DNA from: Rheinheimera maricola
Lineage (GTDB): Bacteria; Pseudomonadota; Gammaproteobacteria; Enterobacterales; Alteromonadaceae
Assembly: GCF_016918075.2 (NCBI RefSeq)
Contig: NZ_JAERPS020000004.1
Location: 124,001-188,000, forward strand
Reading direction: 5' to 3'
Length of the DNA: 64,000 bases
Shown: positions 33,632 through 42,281 of the stretch, one piece after another
Layout of the letters: each line of letters opens with the position of its first letter
Position numbering within the stretch: position 1 is the first letter of the stretch
The notes under the pieces: model-generated
The model's database searches: none
The model's input: only the letters and a program-made list of their open reading frames with translations
What the model was told of the DNA's origin: nothing
Translations under genes and position numbers: made by a program

Positions 33632-33730
33632 ATGAATGAGTATTTGTGGTTAATTCCGATCTTACTGTTAACGGTTGGGCTGGTGGTACTGGTGTACAAA
33701 AGCACCAGGAAAAAGCAGCTTAGGAATTAG
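33632..33730 (+). CDS. 32-aa membrane peptide
   Basis: ATG at 33632 with GAGGA about 10 bases upstream. One hydrophobic helix (WLIPILLLTVGLVVLVY) and a basic tail (KSTRKKQLRN). It follows the Ser/Asp-rich gene by 24 bases. The layout resembles small toxin peptides or membrane anchors, but no family is recognised. Confidence 0.5.
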   Translation: MNEYLWLIPILLLTVGLVVLVYKSTRKKQLRN

Positions 33731-33974
33731 CGGGAGTACTTTGTGCGGGAAGCATAAGACGGTAGCCCTCGACGGGATCTAACTTCAGGGCTTTGCAATA
33801 GTTGATAAATTCAAGCACATCCAGCGAGATGTCGCATTTCTCAACTTTAACCACCCAGGAATGACTGTGCCCCATCAATTCGGCGAATTGGCGCACCGTC
33901 AGGCCCTGCTGCTTGCGGGCAGCAGCTAACCATTTGATGGCACTTTGATATCTGGGGTCATGGATTGTTTTCAT
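33720..33974 (-). CDS. XRE-family helix-turn-helix regulator
   Basis: An 84-aa DNA-binding protein. The helix-turn-helix spans about residues 24-55 (GLTVRQFAELMGHSHSWVVKVE). I start at 33974, where the sequence begins MKTIHDPRYQSAIKWL as in related short XRE proteins; the longer frame to 34070 crosses the probable operator. It faces left, convergent with the membrane peptide and divergent from the lipoprotein gene. Confidence 0.8.
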   Translation of the reverse strand: MKTIHDPRYQSAIKWLAAARKQQGLTVRQFAELMGHSHSWVVKVEKCDISLDVLEFINYCKALKLDPVEGYRLMLPAQSTPANS

Positions 33975-34002
33975 GAGCGCACAGTAATCTGCATATAAAA
34001 AT

Positions 34003-34017
34003 GTTCCAAAAAGGAAC
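34003..34017. promoter_or_regulatory. Operator-like palindrome before the XRE gene
   Basis: GTTCC-AAAAA-GGAAC, 29 bases upstream of the XRE start and within the divergent region shared with the lipoprotein gene at 34134. It suits autoregulation by the XRE protein. Confidence 0.5.
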
Positions 34018-34133
34018 CAAATGGGTAGAATTAACCCTTCCCAAAGCCGGGGACATTCGCGTTGTGGCATGGGTTAAATAAAAACGTCCTGAAGTAGATT
34101 CAGGCAAGTAATGAGAAGTGTTGGAGATTTTTA

Positions 34134-35351
34134 ATGGATTGTTTTAATAAACGTTTTGGCTTAACCGCACTGGCTACCGTCTTTTTGGTGGCAGGCTGTG
34201 CCAGCAATCAGACTATGGTTAAAGAGATAAAGCCTGTGGCAGAAAAGATTGTCTCTGATCGTGAGATATTCGCAATGCTTGATGTGACTCCTGAAGGGCG
34301 CTATTACTTTCGTGATTTTACTTTTAGCGGTACGCATAATTTTATCAGTCTGAACACCTTACAACATTACATCAGAACTGAATCCGTTAAGTGTGGGGAC
34401 GCTATTGATTCGGAAGCCCAAAAGGCGGTCGCAGATCCTGAGTGTAAGCAGGATAAGTTAGCAATGTTTAGAGTCAGAGATAGCACCAACAACAGTATTA
34501 GCTTCGACGAAGAATTGTTTGAAAAAGCCTTGGCTGAAGCTTTGGTAGCGCAACCTAGGGAGCAGCTGATTGCTGAGTTTAATAACATATACCAATTAGT
34601 ACCAAAATTTCGTGCTGACAAGAAAGCGGAATATGATAAACGTTGGAATGACTTAAACACTAAGCTACAAGAAGCACTTGTCGTGAATGACAATAGTCAG
34701 TTATACGATGGTAAGCCTAACGCCTATATCTTTGAACGAAATCCAATTGAAGAGCATTTCTGGATTAAATTTAAATGGCAATCAGCGAGTGATTTCAGAG
34801 TTAAACTTCAGGAAGAAGTGAGCAATCATTATGCAAATTCTCGCCTGACTTTACGTTGTGACAGATTAGATTCATTTCATCATACCATTTCTGGTTGTGA
34901 CCAGAAGTGGGGGATGACGGATAAGCTTGAAGTTAAACCCGTTGTTTATGAGATAGATACTGTAAGAAACTATGGTTATGCACCGACGTTTAATGCATCG
35001 GATGTACATGTCTCAGCTGTGACAGACCGACATGGCGTAATGAGCTTGACCAATTTAACCGATTATTATGTGACAATTGACAGTCTGTCACTTTATGTCG
35101 GAGACGAAATTAAAAACTTATCAAACTTGAACTTGTCGTTGCCCCCCAGATCAATCAGTAAAGACTTAAAGCTGAGTAAATACAGTATTTTCTCTAGAAA
35201 ATCATTTAACAATATTAGAAAAGCTGATTTGGTTAAAAGCATAAATATCGGTATGGCAATCAAGTATAAGGTAGCGGATATCAATGTGGAAAAAACATTA
35301 TTCAAAACCGGTGACACTAGATACAAAGATATGCCAGGTTGGGTGATCTAA
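34134..35351 (+). CDS. Uncharacterised lipoprotein, 405 aa
   Basis: The signal peptide ends in a lipobox (FLVAGC, Cys at about residue 22), so it is anchored in the outer or inner membrane facing the periplasm. The mature part is highly charged, with four further Cys residues that may pair (KCGD, DPECKQ, RCDRLD, SGCDQ). No domain is recognised. It is divergent from the XRE regulator, which may control it. Confidence 0.7.
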   Translation: MDCFNKRFGLTALATVFLVAGCASNQTMVKEIKPVAEKIVSDREIFAMLDVTPEGRYYFRDFTFSGTHNFISLNTLQHYIRTESVKCGDAIDSEAQKAVADPECKQDKLAMFRVRDSTNNSISFDEELFEKALAEALVAQPREQLIAEFNNIYQLVPKFRADKKAEYDKRWNDLNTKLQEALVVNDNSQLYDGKPNAYIFERNPIEEHFWIKFKWQSASDFRVKLQEEVSNHYANSRLTLRCDRLDSFHHTISGCDQKWGMTDKLEVKPVVYEIDTVRNYGYAPTFNASDVHVSAVTDRHGVMSLTNLTDYYVTIDSLSLYVGDEIKNLSNLNLSLPPRSISKDLKLSKYSIFSRKSFNNIRKADLVKSINIGMAIKYKVADINVEKTLFKTGDTRYKDMPGWVI

Positions 35352-35402
35352 ATGTTGAGGCTGTATTTCCTGACAAGCATGAGCTAATAGGACGTGGCGT
35401 GC

Positions 35403-35687
35403 ATGAGAGGCATTAAAACATTAGGTTGTGAGCTGATAGGCGCTTTAGTTGTGGTGGCAATGTTTAGTCCACTGGCAAATATGCTGATGCATGAACCTGA
35501 TAAAGATAAAGCGGTGTATCTGCTGTTTCTAATCAGCGTAATTGATACCTGTGGCATGATTGGCTATGCCGCTTATAACATACACGCAAAGCGGCGTGGC
35601 CATGATGTCGTGAATGCGCTGATTTACCCACTGGTGTATGCACCTTTAGCAGCCTGCTGGTATATCAGGCGCTATCTAAACAGATAG
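35403..35687 (+). CDS. Small two-helix membrane protein
   Basis: A 94-aa protein with hydrophobic helices near residues 10-28 and 38-60 and a third weaker one near the end (LVYAPLAACWY). The ATG at 35403 is spaced properly from AGGA; the GTG at 35394 is too close. No family is recognised. A terminator follows. Confidence 0.6.
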   Translation: MRGIKTLGCELIGALVVVAMFSPLANMLMHEPDKDKAVYLLFLISVIDTCGMIGYAAYNIHAKRRGHDVVNALIYPLVYAPLAACWYIRRYLNR

Positions 35688-35710
35688 CAAAATTCAAAAG
35701 GTTGTCCTCG

Positions 35711-35741
35711 AAAGGCCCCGGCATAAAAACCGGGGTTTTTC
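35711..35741 (+). terminator. Rho-independent terminator
   Basis: CCCCGG (35716-35721), A-rich loop, CCGGGG (35730-35735) and TTTTT, 25 bases after the membrane protein stop. Confidence 0.88.
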
Positions 35742-35825
35742 ATTTTTATTCGCTGTAAAACACAAAAATTCCGCCTGGTAGGAGCGCATCTATTTCTGAC
35801 TGCAACTTAAATATAGGAAATAGAA

Positions 35826-36095
35826 ATGAATACATGTATTAAAACGCTCAGTCAGCAAGTGGAACTAGCTATGGTGGTGCTGCAAAACGTGTTTATGGTT
35901 GACGAAGCTGTCTACGGGGCAGGGCAGATGGACTTGTTTCAGCAGGACATAGATAAGCTCAGGATAAACGATGTATCGACCAGGCTTTATAAAATGACCA
36001 AAGACGCCAATTTTGTAGAAGGGTTTGCAACCTTTCTCGAGACGATGTTGATACAGGCTATAGAGAGTGGCGCTGATAATGTAGACGACTTCTAA
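35826..36095 (+). CDS. Uncharacterised 89-aa helical protein
   Basis: A soluble, helical, acidic protein (VELAMVVLQNVFMVDEAVYG) with AGGAAATAG before the ATG. No family is recognised. The upstream CTATTTC...GAAATAG inverted repeat (35789-35826) begins with the same CTATTTCTGAC string found before the winged-helix gene at 21701. A 13-bp inverted repeat overlaps its last codons and stop. Confidence 0.55.
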   Translation: MNTCIKTLSQQVELAMVVLQNVFMVDEAVYGAGQMDLFQQDIDKLRINDVSTRLYKMTKDANFVEGFATFLETMLIQAIESGADNVDDF

Positions 36096-36106
36096 GTCGT
36101 CTACAT
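36079..36106 (+). repeat. 13-bp perfect inverted repeat over the stop codon of the 89-aa gene
   Basis: ATGTAGACGACTT (36079-36091) and AAGTCGTCTACAT (36094-36106) with a two-base gap containing part of the stop. There is no T-run after it, so it is not a standard terminator. It may be a protein-binding palindrome or an mRNA-protecting hairpin. Confidence 0.55.
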
Positions 36107-36423
36107 CGTGAATTTAATTGGTCTTAATTGAGCGAATATTAGCTGTTCAGAGCAGTTGCTCCTGAAAAAAGAATGTTGTTTTGATGCTTTAATCACCGGG
36201 CAGGTCGTCAGGGGATTTAAAGTCTGGTGATTACTGGTCGAAAATTTAGTCTGATACTGGCATTCTTATGTCCTTTCAGGTACACAGGTAGAATGCCGCT
36301 TACAGAGATTTTTTACACCCTGGTATTTGCTCATCTATAACGGGAAATGTGAATTTGTGAGAAAAGCTTCTCTTAGCCAATTCAAAAATTGTAGCATTTA
36401 ACAGGCTGATGTACACTTATGAG
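36107..36423. other. Gene-free stretch before the retron
   Basis: About 315 AT-rich bases with no credible ORF or strong hairpin. It presumably holds the retron promoter. Confidence 0.5.
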
Positions 36424-36568
36424 GCTCTTTAGCTTAGGACGACATTCGTCTAGTCGGGTGTTTAGCCAGACTCTAATTTATTGAACGACTTTATGGTTGC
36501 GATATGTTCGCAACCGTCTTTCGTTCCTCAAGAAGGTTGCGAACATATCGCTTCCTCTAGTAAAGAGC
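36424..36568 (+). ncRNA. Retron msr-msd non-coding RNA
   Basis: The expected retron layout is present. Flanking repeats a1 GCTCTTTA (36424-36431) and a2 TAAAGAGC (36561-36568) pair over 8 bp. The G of the GC directly after a1 (36432) is the predicted branching guanosine, as in retron Ec86. The msr has short stems such as GACGA-CAT-TCGTC. The msd is a perfect 17-bp hairpin (36499-36515 with 36535-36551) with a 19-nt loop that can itself form TCTT/AAGA. Reverse transcription from near a2 back through the msd would give the msDNA. Exact ends are estimates. Confidence 0.85.
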
Positions 36569-36602
36569 AAAGCCCATTAGCATTGCTCGTGGGCTTTTTT
36601 TT
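36569..36602 (+). terminator. Terminator between retron ncRNA and RT gene
   Basis: AAAGCCCA (36569-36576), 13-base loop, TGGGCTTT (36590-36597), with a T-run to 36602. It starts at the base after a2 and ends 10 bases before the RT ATG, so it would release the ncRNA as a separate short transcript. Confidence 0.85.
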
Positions 36603-36612
36603 GGACTGAATA

Positions 36613-37545
36613 ATGGAATTTATAGCTACACTAGCTGCCAAATTAAGCAAAAGCGAACCAGAAGTGGTCAGCTTTTTAGCTAGCGCACCACTAAAATACA
36701 AAGTGTACACCATTCCAAAACGCACATCTGGACATCGCGTCATAGCCCAACCTTCGCGTGAATTAAAAGAATACCAGCGTACTTTTCTATCGATATATAA
36801 GCTAAAGATTCACAGTGCAGCGATGGCCTACAGAGAAGGACTGAGTATTAAAGATAATGCTCAAGCGCACTGTAAAAACCGCTATCTATTAAAAATTGAC
36901 CTAAAAAACTTTTTTAATTCAATCTCTAACGAACTATTCTGGAACGTCTGGCAGCAACATTATACTCTCCCGGCCAAACGTGAAAAGGTACTAATGGAGC
37001 GGCTTTTATTTTGGTCTCCAAGTAAGTCTTCAAAGGGGAAACTAATACTCAGTATTGGAGCACCCAGCTCTCCATTGATATCTAATTTTTTTATGTACCA
37101 GTTTGATGAGTTAGTCACTCAACAATGTGAAACACTCAATATCACTTATACACGTTATGCAGACGATCTCACTTTCTCAACGAATGAGAAGGATATTCTG
37201 TTTGATATTCCTAAAGCAGTAACCGAATTTCTAACCTTGTTATTTGGAAATTCGATGATTATTAACAGGAGAAAGACGGTTTTCTCTTCGATGGCCCATA
37301 ATCGCCATATTACCGGAATAACTATTAATAATAAGAGCGAGCTATCTTTGGGGCGCGAAAGGAAACGTTATATCAAACACTTAGTGCATCACTATCAAAC
37401 TAAACAAATTGATCAAGAAACCATTTTGCAGCTAAAAGGATTGCTCGCATTTTCTAGTCATATTGAGCCGGATTTTATTAAGCGATTGGAAGCAAAGTAT
37501 TCATCCGCTGTGATATCTCAAATATTTGAGGAACAAAATGGATAA
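36613..37545 (+). CDS. Retron reverse transcriptase
   Basis: A 310-aa retron RT. Retron hallmarks are present: NAQAH (residues 82-86, the NAxxH motif), catalytic Asp95 in KIDLKNFF, YADD at 182-185 and HITG at 232-235 (the VTG-like motif near the msr-binding end). It makes branched msDNA from the upstream ncRNA. The downstream gene overlaps it by 8 bases. Together with the ATPase and HNH genes this is the type I-A arrangement seen in Eco7 (Ec78). Confidence 0.95.
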   Translation: MEFIATLAAKLSKSEPEVVSFLASAPLKYKVYTIPKRTSGHRVIAQPSRELKEYQRTFLSIYKLKIHSAAMAYREGLSIKDNAQAHCKNRYLLKIDLKNFFNSISNELFWNVWQQHYTLPAKREKVLMERLLFWSPSKSSKGKLILSIGAPSSPLISNFFMYQFDELVTQQCETLNITYTRYADDLTFSTNEKDILFDIPKAVTEFLTLLFGNSMIINRRKTVFSSMAHNRHITGITINNKSELSLGRERKRYIKHLVHHYQTKQIDQETILQLKGLLAFSSHIEPDFIKRLEAKYSSAVISQIFEEQNG

Positions 37546-39163
37546 TCAACACAAGAACTTCAGAAAAGCTATTAAGAATTTGAAAAGCAATGCAGAAAAA
37601 GGAAACTTGCTTTCAATGTTTCAACTTTTTGAGAGCTATAGCTCAGGTAAAAATGTTGAGGCAGCAAGCGACGAGTTGTCAAAAAAATATTTTGAAATGA
37701 TCGTAGACGACTTATCTAAGTCATATTTCAGTATTGATAGCATTAGGCTCTATGACTTTAGACGATTTGAGGATTTTGAGATCCAATTCGATAGTAATAT
37801 TACAGTTATCATCGGTGACAACGGAGCAGGTAAAACCAGTATTACTGAAGCAATAGCGAAACTACTTAGTTGGTTTAGCCATAACTTGGTCAAAAGTAAT
37901 GTGAATGGGAAGAAAATTCACGAGTCAGACATAAATGTAAATTGTGAGAGTTATTCAGAAATTGTTGGGAGATTTAAATTGGGCGATAAAAGTCCGATGG
38001 ATATCTCACTGGCACTCCCTATTCAGGGATACGCTGGCAGTATTTCTAGTTCTGTCGCTCAATCTAAGCTCATGGGGGATATGTATAGAGAAGTCGCTTC
38101 AAAGAAAGTGATCGAACTACCATTTTTTGCATTTTATTCAGTCGAAAGATCAAATGTCAGATTGCCCAAATTCTCATCAGACAAGACTTTTTCCGATCTT
38201 TCAAACTCTCGTTTTAATGCACTGAGGGATGGCCTAGAAGCTAGCACTCAACTTGAAGAATTTTCGAGAAGATATATAGAGCTTTACAATTTGGCTGAAG
38301 GGGAAATGTCACCAGAAGTAGCTGAAAAGAAGAGGAATATATCCTACTTAGAAAATTTAATAGAGAAGCTGAGTAAAGGGAAATCCTTAATCGAAAACAG
38401 TGAATTGGTTGATGAATTAAAGTCTGCAAAAAGTGAATTAGCAGCTTTGATGGGTAACCAATCTGTTAGGTACTCACTTATGCTTCAAAAGGTAAACTTA
38501 GCAATAGAGACACTAGTGCCTGATGTCAGAAAATTGCAAGTTGATAGAAGCACCGGAAACCAGAGAATACTGCTTGAAAATTTTGGTAATACCGTAAATG
38601 TTACCCAGTTGTCACAGGGCCAGAAATCGCTGTTAGCGTTGTCTGGAGATCTGGCTTTAAGGTTAGTCACATTAAATCCAGATTCACCTAATGCGTTACA
38701 TACAAATGGTGTTGTTTTAATAGATGAAATAGAGCTTCACCTTCATCCAAAATGGCAGCAAGAAGTTGTTTTGGGTCTTCAGAAAACATTCCCGAATATT
38801 CAATTTATTCTCACAACGCACAGCCCACAGGTTCTATCAACAGTTGATAAAAAATGCATTCGCCAGATTTGCGTTGATGATAACGGTCAATTGACTGTCA
38901 TTACACCAAGATTTCAGACTAAAGGTGTTACAAGCGCTGATATTCTTATCCGAATAATGGAGACAAATTCAACGCCAGAAAAACTTGAAGAGGCCGGTTG
39001 GCTAAATGATTTTTCAAGATATTTACAAGCAGGTGATCAAGTTTCCTTAGAGAGAGTTTTCACTAGAATAAAAACGCATTTTGGAAATGACCATCCTGTG
39101 GTATCAGACTGCGAAAGTCAGATACGCATAAGGGAAATGAAGGCCCGGTTGCAGAGAGACTAA
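37538..39163 (+). CDS. ptuA: Retron-associated ATPase (PtuA-like, Septu/OLD-type)
   Basis: A 541-aa ABC/OLD-class ATPase. The Walker A loop is GDNGAGKTS (93-101); an ABC-signature-like LSQGQKSLLALSGD comes later, then Walker B LIDEIELHLHP near residue 393 and a switch His in TTHSPQVLS. The central third is helical coiled coil. The start at 37538 overlaps the RT stop and has GAGGAAC upstream. In retron-Eco7 and Septu the ATPase works with the HNH partner; msDNA holds the pair inactive until phage infection. Confidence 0.93.
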   Translation: MDNQHKNFRKAIKNLKSNAEKGNLLSMFQLFESYSSGKNVEAASDELSKKYFEMIVDDLSKSYFSIDSIRLYDFRRFEDFEIQFDSNITVIIGDNGAGKTSITEAIAKLLSWFSHNLVKSNVNGKKIHESDINVNCESYSEIVGRFKLGDKSPMDISLALPIQGYAGSISSSVAQSKLMGDMYREVASKKVIELPFFAFYSVERSNVRLPKFSSDKTFSDLSNSRFNALRDGLEASTQLEEFSRRYIELYNLAEGEMSPEVAEKKRNISYLENLIEKLSKGKSLIENSELVDELKSAKSELAALMGNQSVRYSLMLQKVNLAIETLVPDVRKLQVDRSTGNQRILLENFGNTVNVTQLSQGQKSLLALSGDLALRLVTLNPDSPNALHTNGVVLIDEIELHLHPKWQQEVVLGLQKTFPNIQFILTTHSPQVLSTVDKKCIRQICVDDNGQLTVITPRFQTKGVTSADILIRIMETNSTPEKLEEAGWLNDFSRYLQAGDQVSLERVFTRIKTHFGNDHPVVSDCESQIRIREMKARLQRD

Positions 39164-39169
39164 TTGACG

Positions 39170-39838
39170 ATGAGAAAGTTAAATAGACCTCAACCCGCTC
39201 CAACAGCACTGGGAAATTATAATCACCAAACCCATGACTGGACTTCAAGAAAGCCAAGCAAAGCGTGTCGTGTTGAGATCTGGCAAAAATTTGAGGCGAT
39301 GCAAGGTAGGTTTTGTGCGTTTTGCGAACGCATTACTTGTCAAGGTACTGGGCATATTGAGCATTTTTTCCACAAAGGCCAGAAACCTGATGGCTCTGCG
39401 CCATATAAGCATTTAACTTTCGTATGGGATAACCTATTTGGATGCTGCGGTGTCTCAACTAGCAATACATGTGGTCATTACAAAGATCGGGAAGGTCCTC
39501 AAGGTCCCGGAGCATATGATCCGAATGATTTAATTAAGCCAGATAACGAAGACCCTTCTCTATTTTTCAGTTTTTTGGACACGGGCTTAGTTGAAGCAAA
39601 AGAAGGGCTCACAGAACAAAGTAAACATAGAGCAAATGAAACCATTAGGGTCTTGAACTTAACCGCGCTGAATGGTGAAAGGAAAAGGCAAATAGACATC
39701 TTTAAGAAAGAACTTAAAGAGCTAGCCGAAATTAGTGATGGGCTATCTATTGCTGAGCTAAACCAAGAGTTGGACAGAATTAAAAACCAAATTCGACAAC
39801 AAGAGTATCAAACGGCTGTTATAAATTCTTTGTTTTAA
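39170..39838 (+). CDS. ptuB: Retron-associated HNH nuclease (PtuB-like)
   Basis: A 222-aa HNH-type effector. Zinc and catalytic residues are visible: CAFCER (C49, C52), HIEHFFHKG (H62, H65), the WDNLFGCC block with N88, and TCGHYKD (C101, H103). The ATG at 39170 lies 6 bases after the ptuA stop. In the Eco7 retron this effector has been reported to cause tRNA cleavage and growth arrest on infection; I infer the same class of role here. Confidence 0.92.
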   Translation: MRKLNRPQPAPTALGNYNHQTHDWTSRKPSKACRVEIWQKFEAMQGRFCAFCERITCQGTGHIEHFFHKGQKPDGSAPYKHLTFVWDNLFGCCGVSTSNTCGHYKDREGPQGPGAYDPNDLIKPDNEDPSLFFSFLDTGLVEAKEGLTEQSKHRANETIRVLNLTALNGERKRQIDIFKKELKELAEISDGLSIAELNQELDRIKNQIRQQEYQTAVINSLF

Positions 39839-40097
39839 ACGTATCTATCTAAATACTAATACCTTCGAAACATAAAATTTATAACCTCCAGATAGATTAA
39901 AGTTTGGTTGTTCTTAACAAAGAACTTAATTTTGACCAAGTTATCAATCTGGACTAGACCGACTGAGACTATAGAACCATTCATTTACCGCTTTCTGAAA
40001 AAAGCAGTGATTTGGCGACTGCCATTAGTATCTCTGGCTTCTGGCGCATAGCAGCCAGATGGAATAATATCCTAGCCAGTTGGTGTAGTGTAGAAGA

Positions 40098-40119
40098 AAC
40101 GGCGGGATTCCCCGCCGTT
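40098..40119 (-). terminator. Terminator hairpin
   Basis: AACGGCGGG (40098-40106) and CCCGCCGTT (40111-40119), just after the stop of the leftward 125-aa gene. The minus strand continues TCTTCTAC, a weak T-rich tail. Confidence 0.7.
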
Positions 40120-40122
40120 AGG

Positions 40123-40500
40123 TTAACGCTTCGTCATAATGTCCCAGTAATACATAGCCACTTCCATATAGATATCCGGCGGTAAGCCGAATATGGCCTC
40201 AAAATCATCCGCATGCTGTATACAGAACTCAGCAATCTCTGCTGAGCAAGCTGACAATACCCGGTACATCTCGTCACACTCAAGGTATTGCGCAGCGCAG
40301 TGTCTGTCACGCAGCGATTTGCTGATGCTGATACCCAGGTTACGCCCGGCTTTGTCGCGATGTAGGTAGATATAGTCCTCAAATATCGGTTCGCTTCCGC
40401 TGCCTTTCTTCGTATTAGCCATTAGTAAATACGTAGAGGCATCATCCCATGGTGACTTGCTAGCCCGCTGGTATACCCGTATAGCACTACTGTTATCCAT
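40123..40500 (-). CDS. Uncharacterised 125-aa protein
   Basis: A soluble protein starting MDNSSAIRVYQRASKSPWDD. It has several aromatic and Cys residues (HCAAQYLECDEMY, SACSAEI). No domain is recognised. GAGGACCACACA precedes the ATG at 40500; an upstream GTG frame of 18 codons looks spurious. It faces the retron operon. Confidence 0.6.
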   Translation of the reverse strand: MDNSSAIRVYQRASKSPWDDASTYLLMANTKKGSGSEPIFEDYIYLHRDKAGRNLGISISKSLRDRHCAAQYLECDEMYRVLSACSAEIAEFCIQHADDFEAIFGLPPDIYMEVAMYYWDIMTKR

Positions 40501-40778
40501 TGTGTGGTCCTCATTTTTAAAATTACATGCCTCATGAGTAACTAGGAACAACACACAAAAATTTTCCGCACTTTTGAAAAAAATTTTTATCCTAAAAACA
40601 CTTGGCTGAAAAAGATATTTTAAATCAGGTAGATATGTTCATTTTGCAAATGCTTAGTAATTTAGGTGATTTGAAGATCTTGTTGTTAGCATTATTTCTG
40701 ACGGCAAAAGCAGGAACCTTGAGCCTTTATTTCAGACTGGGAGGTCACTAAGCGCTAAGAGGTTGTGTGTTGTTAAGC

Positions 40779-42281
40779 ATGGGGTCTACAGCAAGAGCAT
40801 ATGATGGAGCTTCTGATATCAGAAGCTCTGGCTTTGCTGCGCCCCCAGGTAAACGGATGGCTGCGTTTGTAACCTTAACTGAAGCGGTAGGAATTCTGGG
40901 TTTCGATAGGAAGTTCATCTTATATTGGCTTAAAGAAAGAAATATAGTCCCCGTCGATTACTTGTTTGCAGATGAACCGCTGTTTTGGCGGCATAAATTA
41001 GTTGATTTAGTTGAAAGCCGTGACCCCGACAAGATTAAGTCGGATGCATACAATCAACCATTTCCGTCCAGCAGCTTGGAATCAGTTGGTTGCGATAATA
41101 AAGTTTTAAACAATGCTACGGTTGGGCTTTCATCAGCGCATTACGACGTTCGGGAGCAAAATCCCGCTCCGGCAGGTCCCGCCAATATTGACGGTACTGC
41201 GGATGCTAAGGTCGGGCGATTAGAACAGGCAGCACCTGCGGCTCGGGAAGCTGACGTTTCACAGGCAGAGCCATTAGTCAAAGCAGATGCTATGGTTCAA
41301 GCCGCTCCGTTGACTAAGCCAGCTCTTGTTACCCAGGCGGTTTCAATGATTCAAGGCGAGCCTGAAGTTCAGCCTGCTGATAAAGCTCAAGCTGCTACTA
41401 AGCGGCAAACCGAATTGTTTGCTGCGCCTGCTCCTGTAAAACAACCAGCCTTTTCGATTCAGGGTGACGCTACGGCCACGCCAGCTCCTCCGGTGAAGGC
41501 GGATGCTAAGGCTCAAGTTAGACCAATAGTTCAGCTTTCACCTGCAACGCAAGCTGCTGCTGCGATTCAGCCTGAAGCCGCAGCCACACCAGCTCCTCCG
41601 GTGAAGGCGGATGCTGAGGCTCAAGTTAGACCGATAATTCAGCCTTCTCCTGCAGTACATACTGCTTCTGTGGTTCAACCTGCGCCGTTTAATCAGAATG
41701 AACCTGTTGCACAGACCGCTTCTATGGCTCTATCCGAGCCTGAAATTCAGCATGCTGGTGAAGTTGCTGCAGAGGGTAAAGATGTTTCAGTAACTCAGAA
41801 CGATCCTGATGCACAAACTGCTGCTGTGGTAACAGCTGAAAATAGCGTTGACCACCTGGCAAGTGCTGAGCAATTCAAACTTTTCTTAAAATCATTACCG
41901 CAGGGTACTCATTCAGTGCCGGGGTATAAATACATTAGAGCTAGGGTGAACCAGAAAAGTACGGTGATTGAGATTGTTGTAAAGGGTAAGCCGAATAACC
42001 ATAGACATACTTTACTCACCCATCAGAAACTCACTGAGTTCGACGATCAGGTTTTAACCTTCGCCATAGAGTCATATCGCAATTTTTTAAGGCAATACAA
42101 AGCCAAGCCAATTTTCGGAATAATCAATTGGCTGCCGCATGCAGTAAGAACACGTATTACAACACCGAAGCAGCTGTTGTTGTTTGAACTCGAGCATAAA
42201 GATTGGACTTCTAAAGACACTAAGCGCAAAGCGAGAAATATATTTAAACGTTACTTTAACTGTAAAGAGGGGGGACCTTGA
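40779..42281 (+). CDS. Long-linker protein, N-terminal part of a probable frameshifted recombinase
   Basis: About 500 aa. Residues 25-85 look like a small DNA-binding or excisionase-type helix region (VTLTEAVGILGFDRKFILYWLKE). Residues about 130-365 are low-complexity, rich in Ala, Gln, Pro and Val, with an imperfect tandem duplication (PAPPVKADAKAQVRPIVQ at 41490 and again at 41600). The last 135 residues are folded-looking (KSLPQGTHSVPGYKYIRARV, then SYRNFLRQYKAK). The frame ends just after a run of six G (42269-42274). Deleting one G would join it to the next ORF. The start could also be the ATG at 40857. Confidence 0.55.
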   Translation: MGSTARAYDGASDIRSSGFAAPPGKRMAAFVTLTEAVGILGFDRKFILYWLKERNIVPVDYLFADEPLFWRHKLVDLVESRDPDKIKSDAYNQPFPSSSLESVGCDNKVLNNATVGLSSAHYDVREQNPAPAGPANIDGTADAKVGRLEQAAPAAREADVSQAEPLVKADAMVQAAPLTKPALVTQAVSMIQGEPEVQPADKAQAATKRQTELFAAPAPVKQPAFSIQGDATATPAPPVKADAKAQVRPIVQLSPATQAAAAIQPEAAATPAPPVKADAEAQVRPIIQPSPAVHTASVVQPAPFNQNEPVAQTASMALSEPEIQHAGEVAAEGKDVSVTQNDPDAQTAAVVTAENSVDHLASAEQFKLFLKSLPQGTHSVPGYKYIRARVNQKSTVIEIVVKGKPNNHRHTLLTHQKLTEFDDQVLTFAIESYRNFLRQYKAKPIFGIINWLPHAVRTRITTPKQLLLFELEHKDWTSKDTKRKARNIFKRYFNCKEGGP

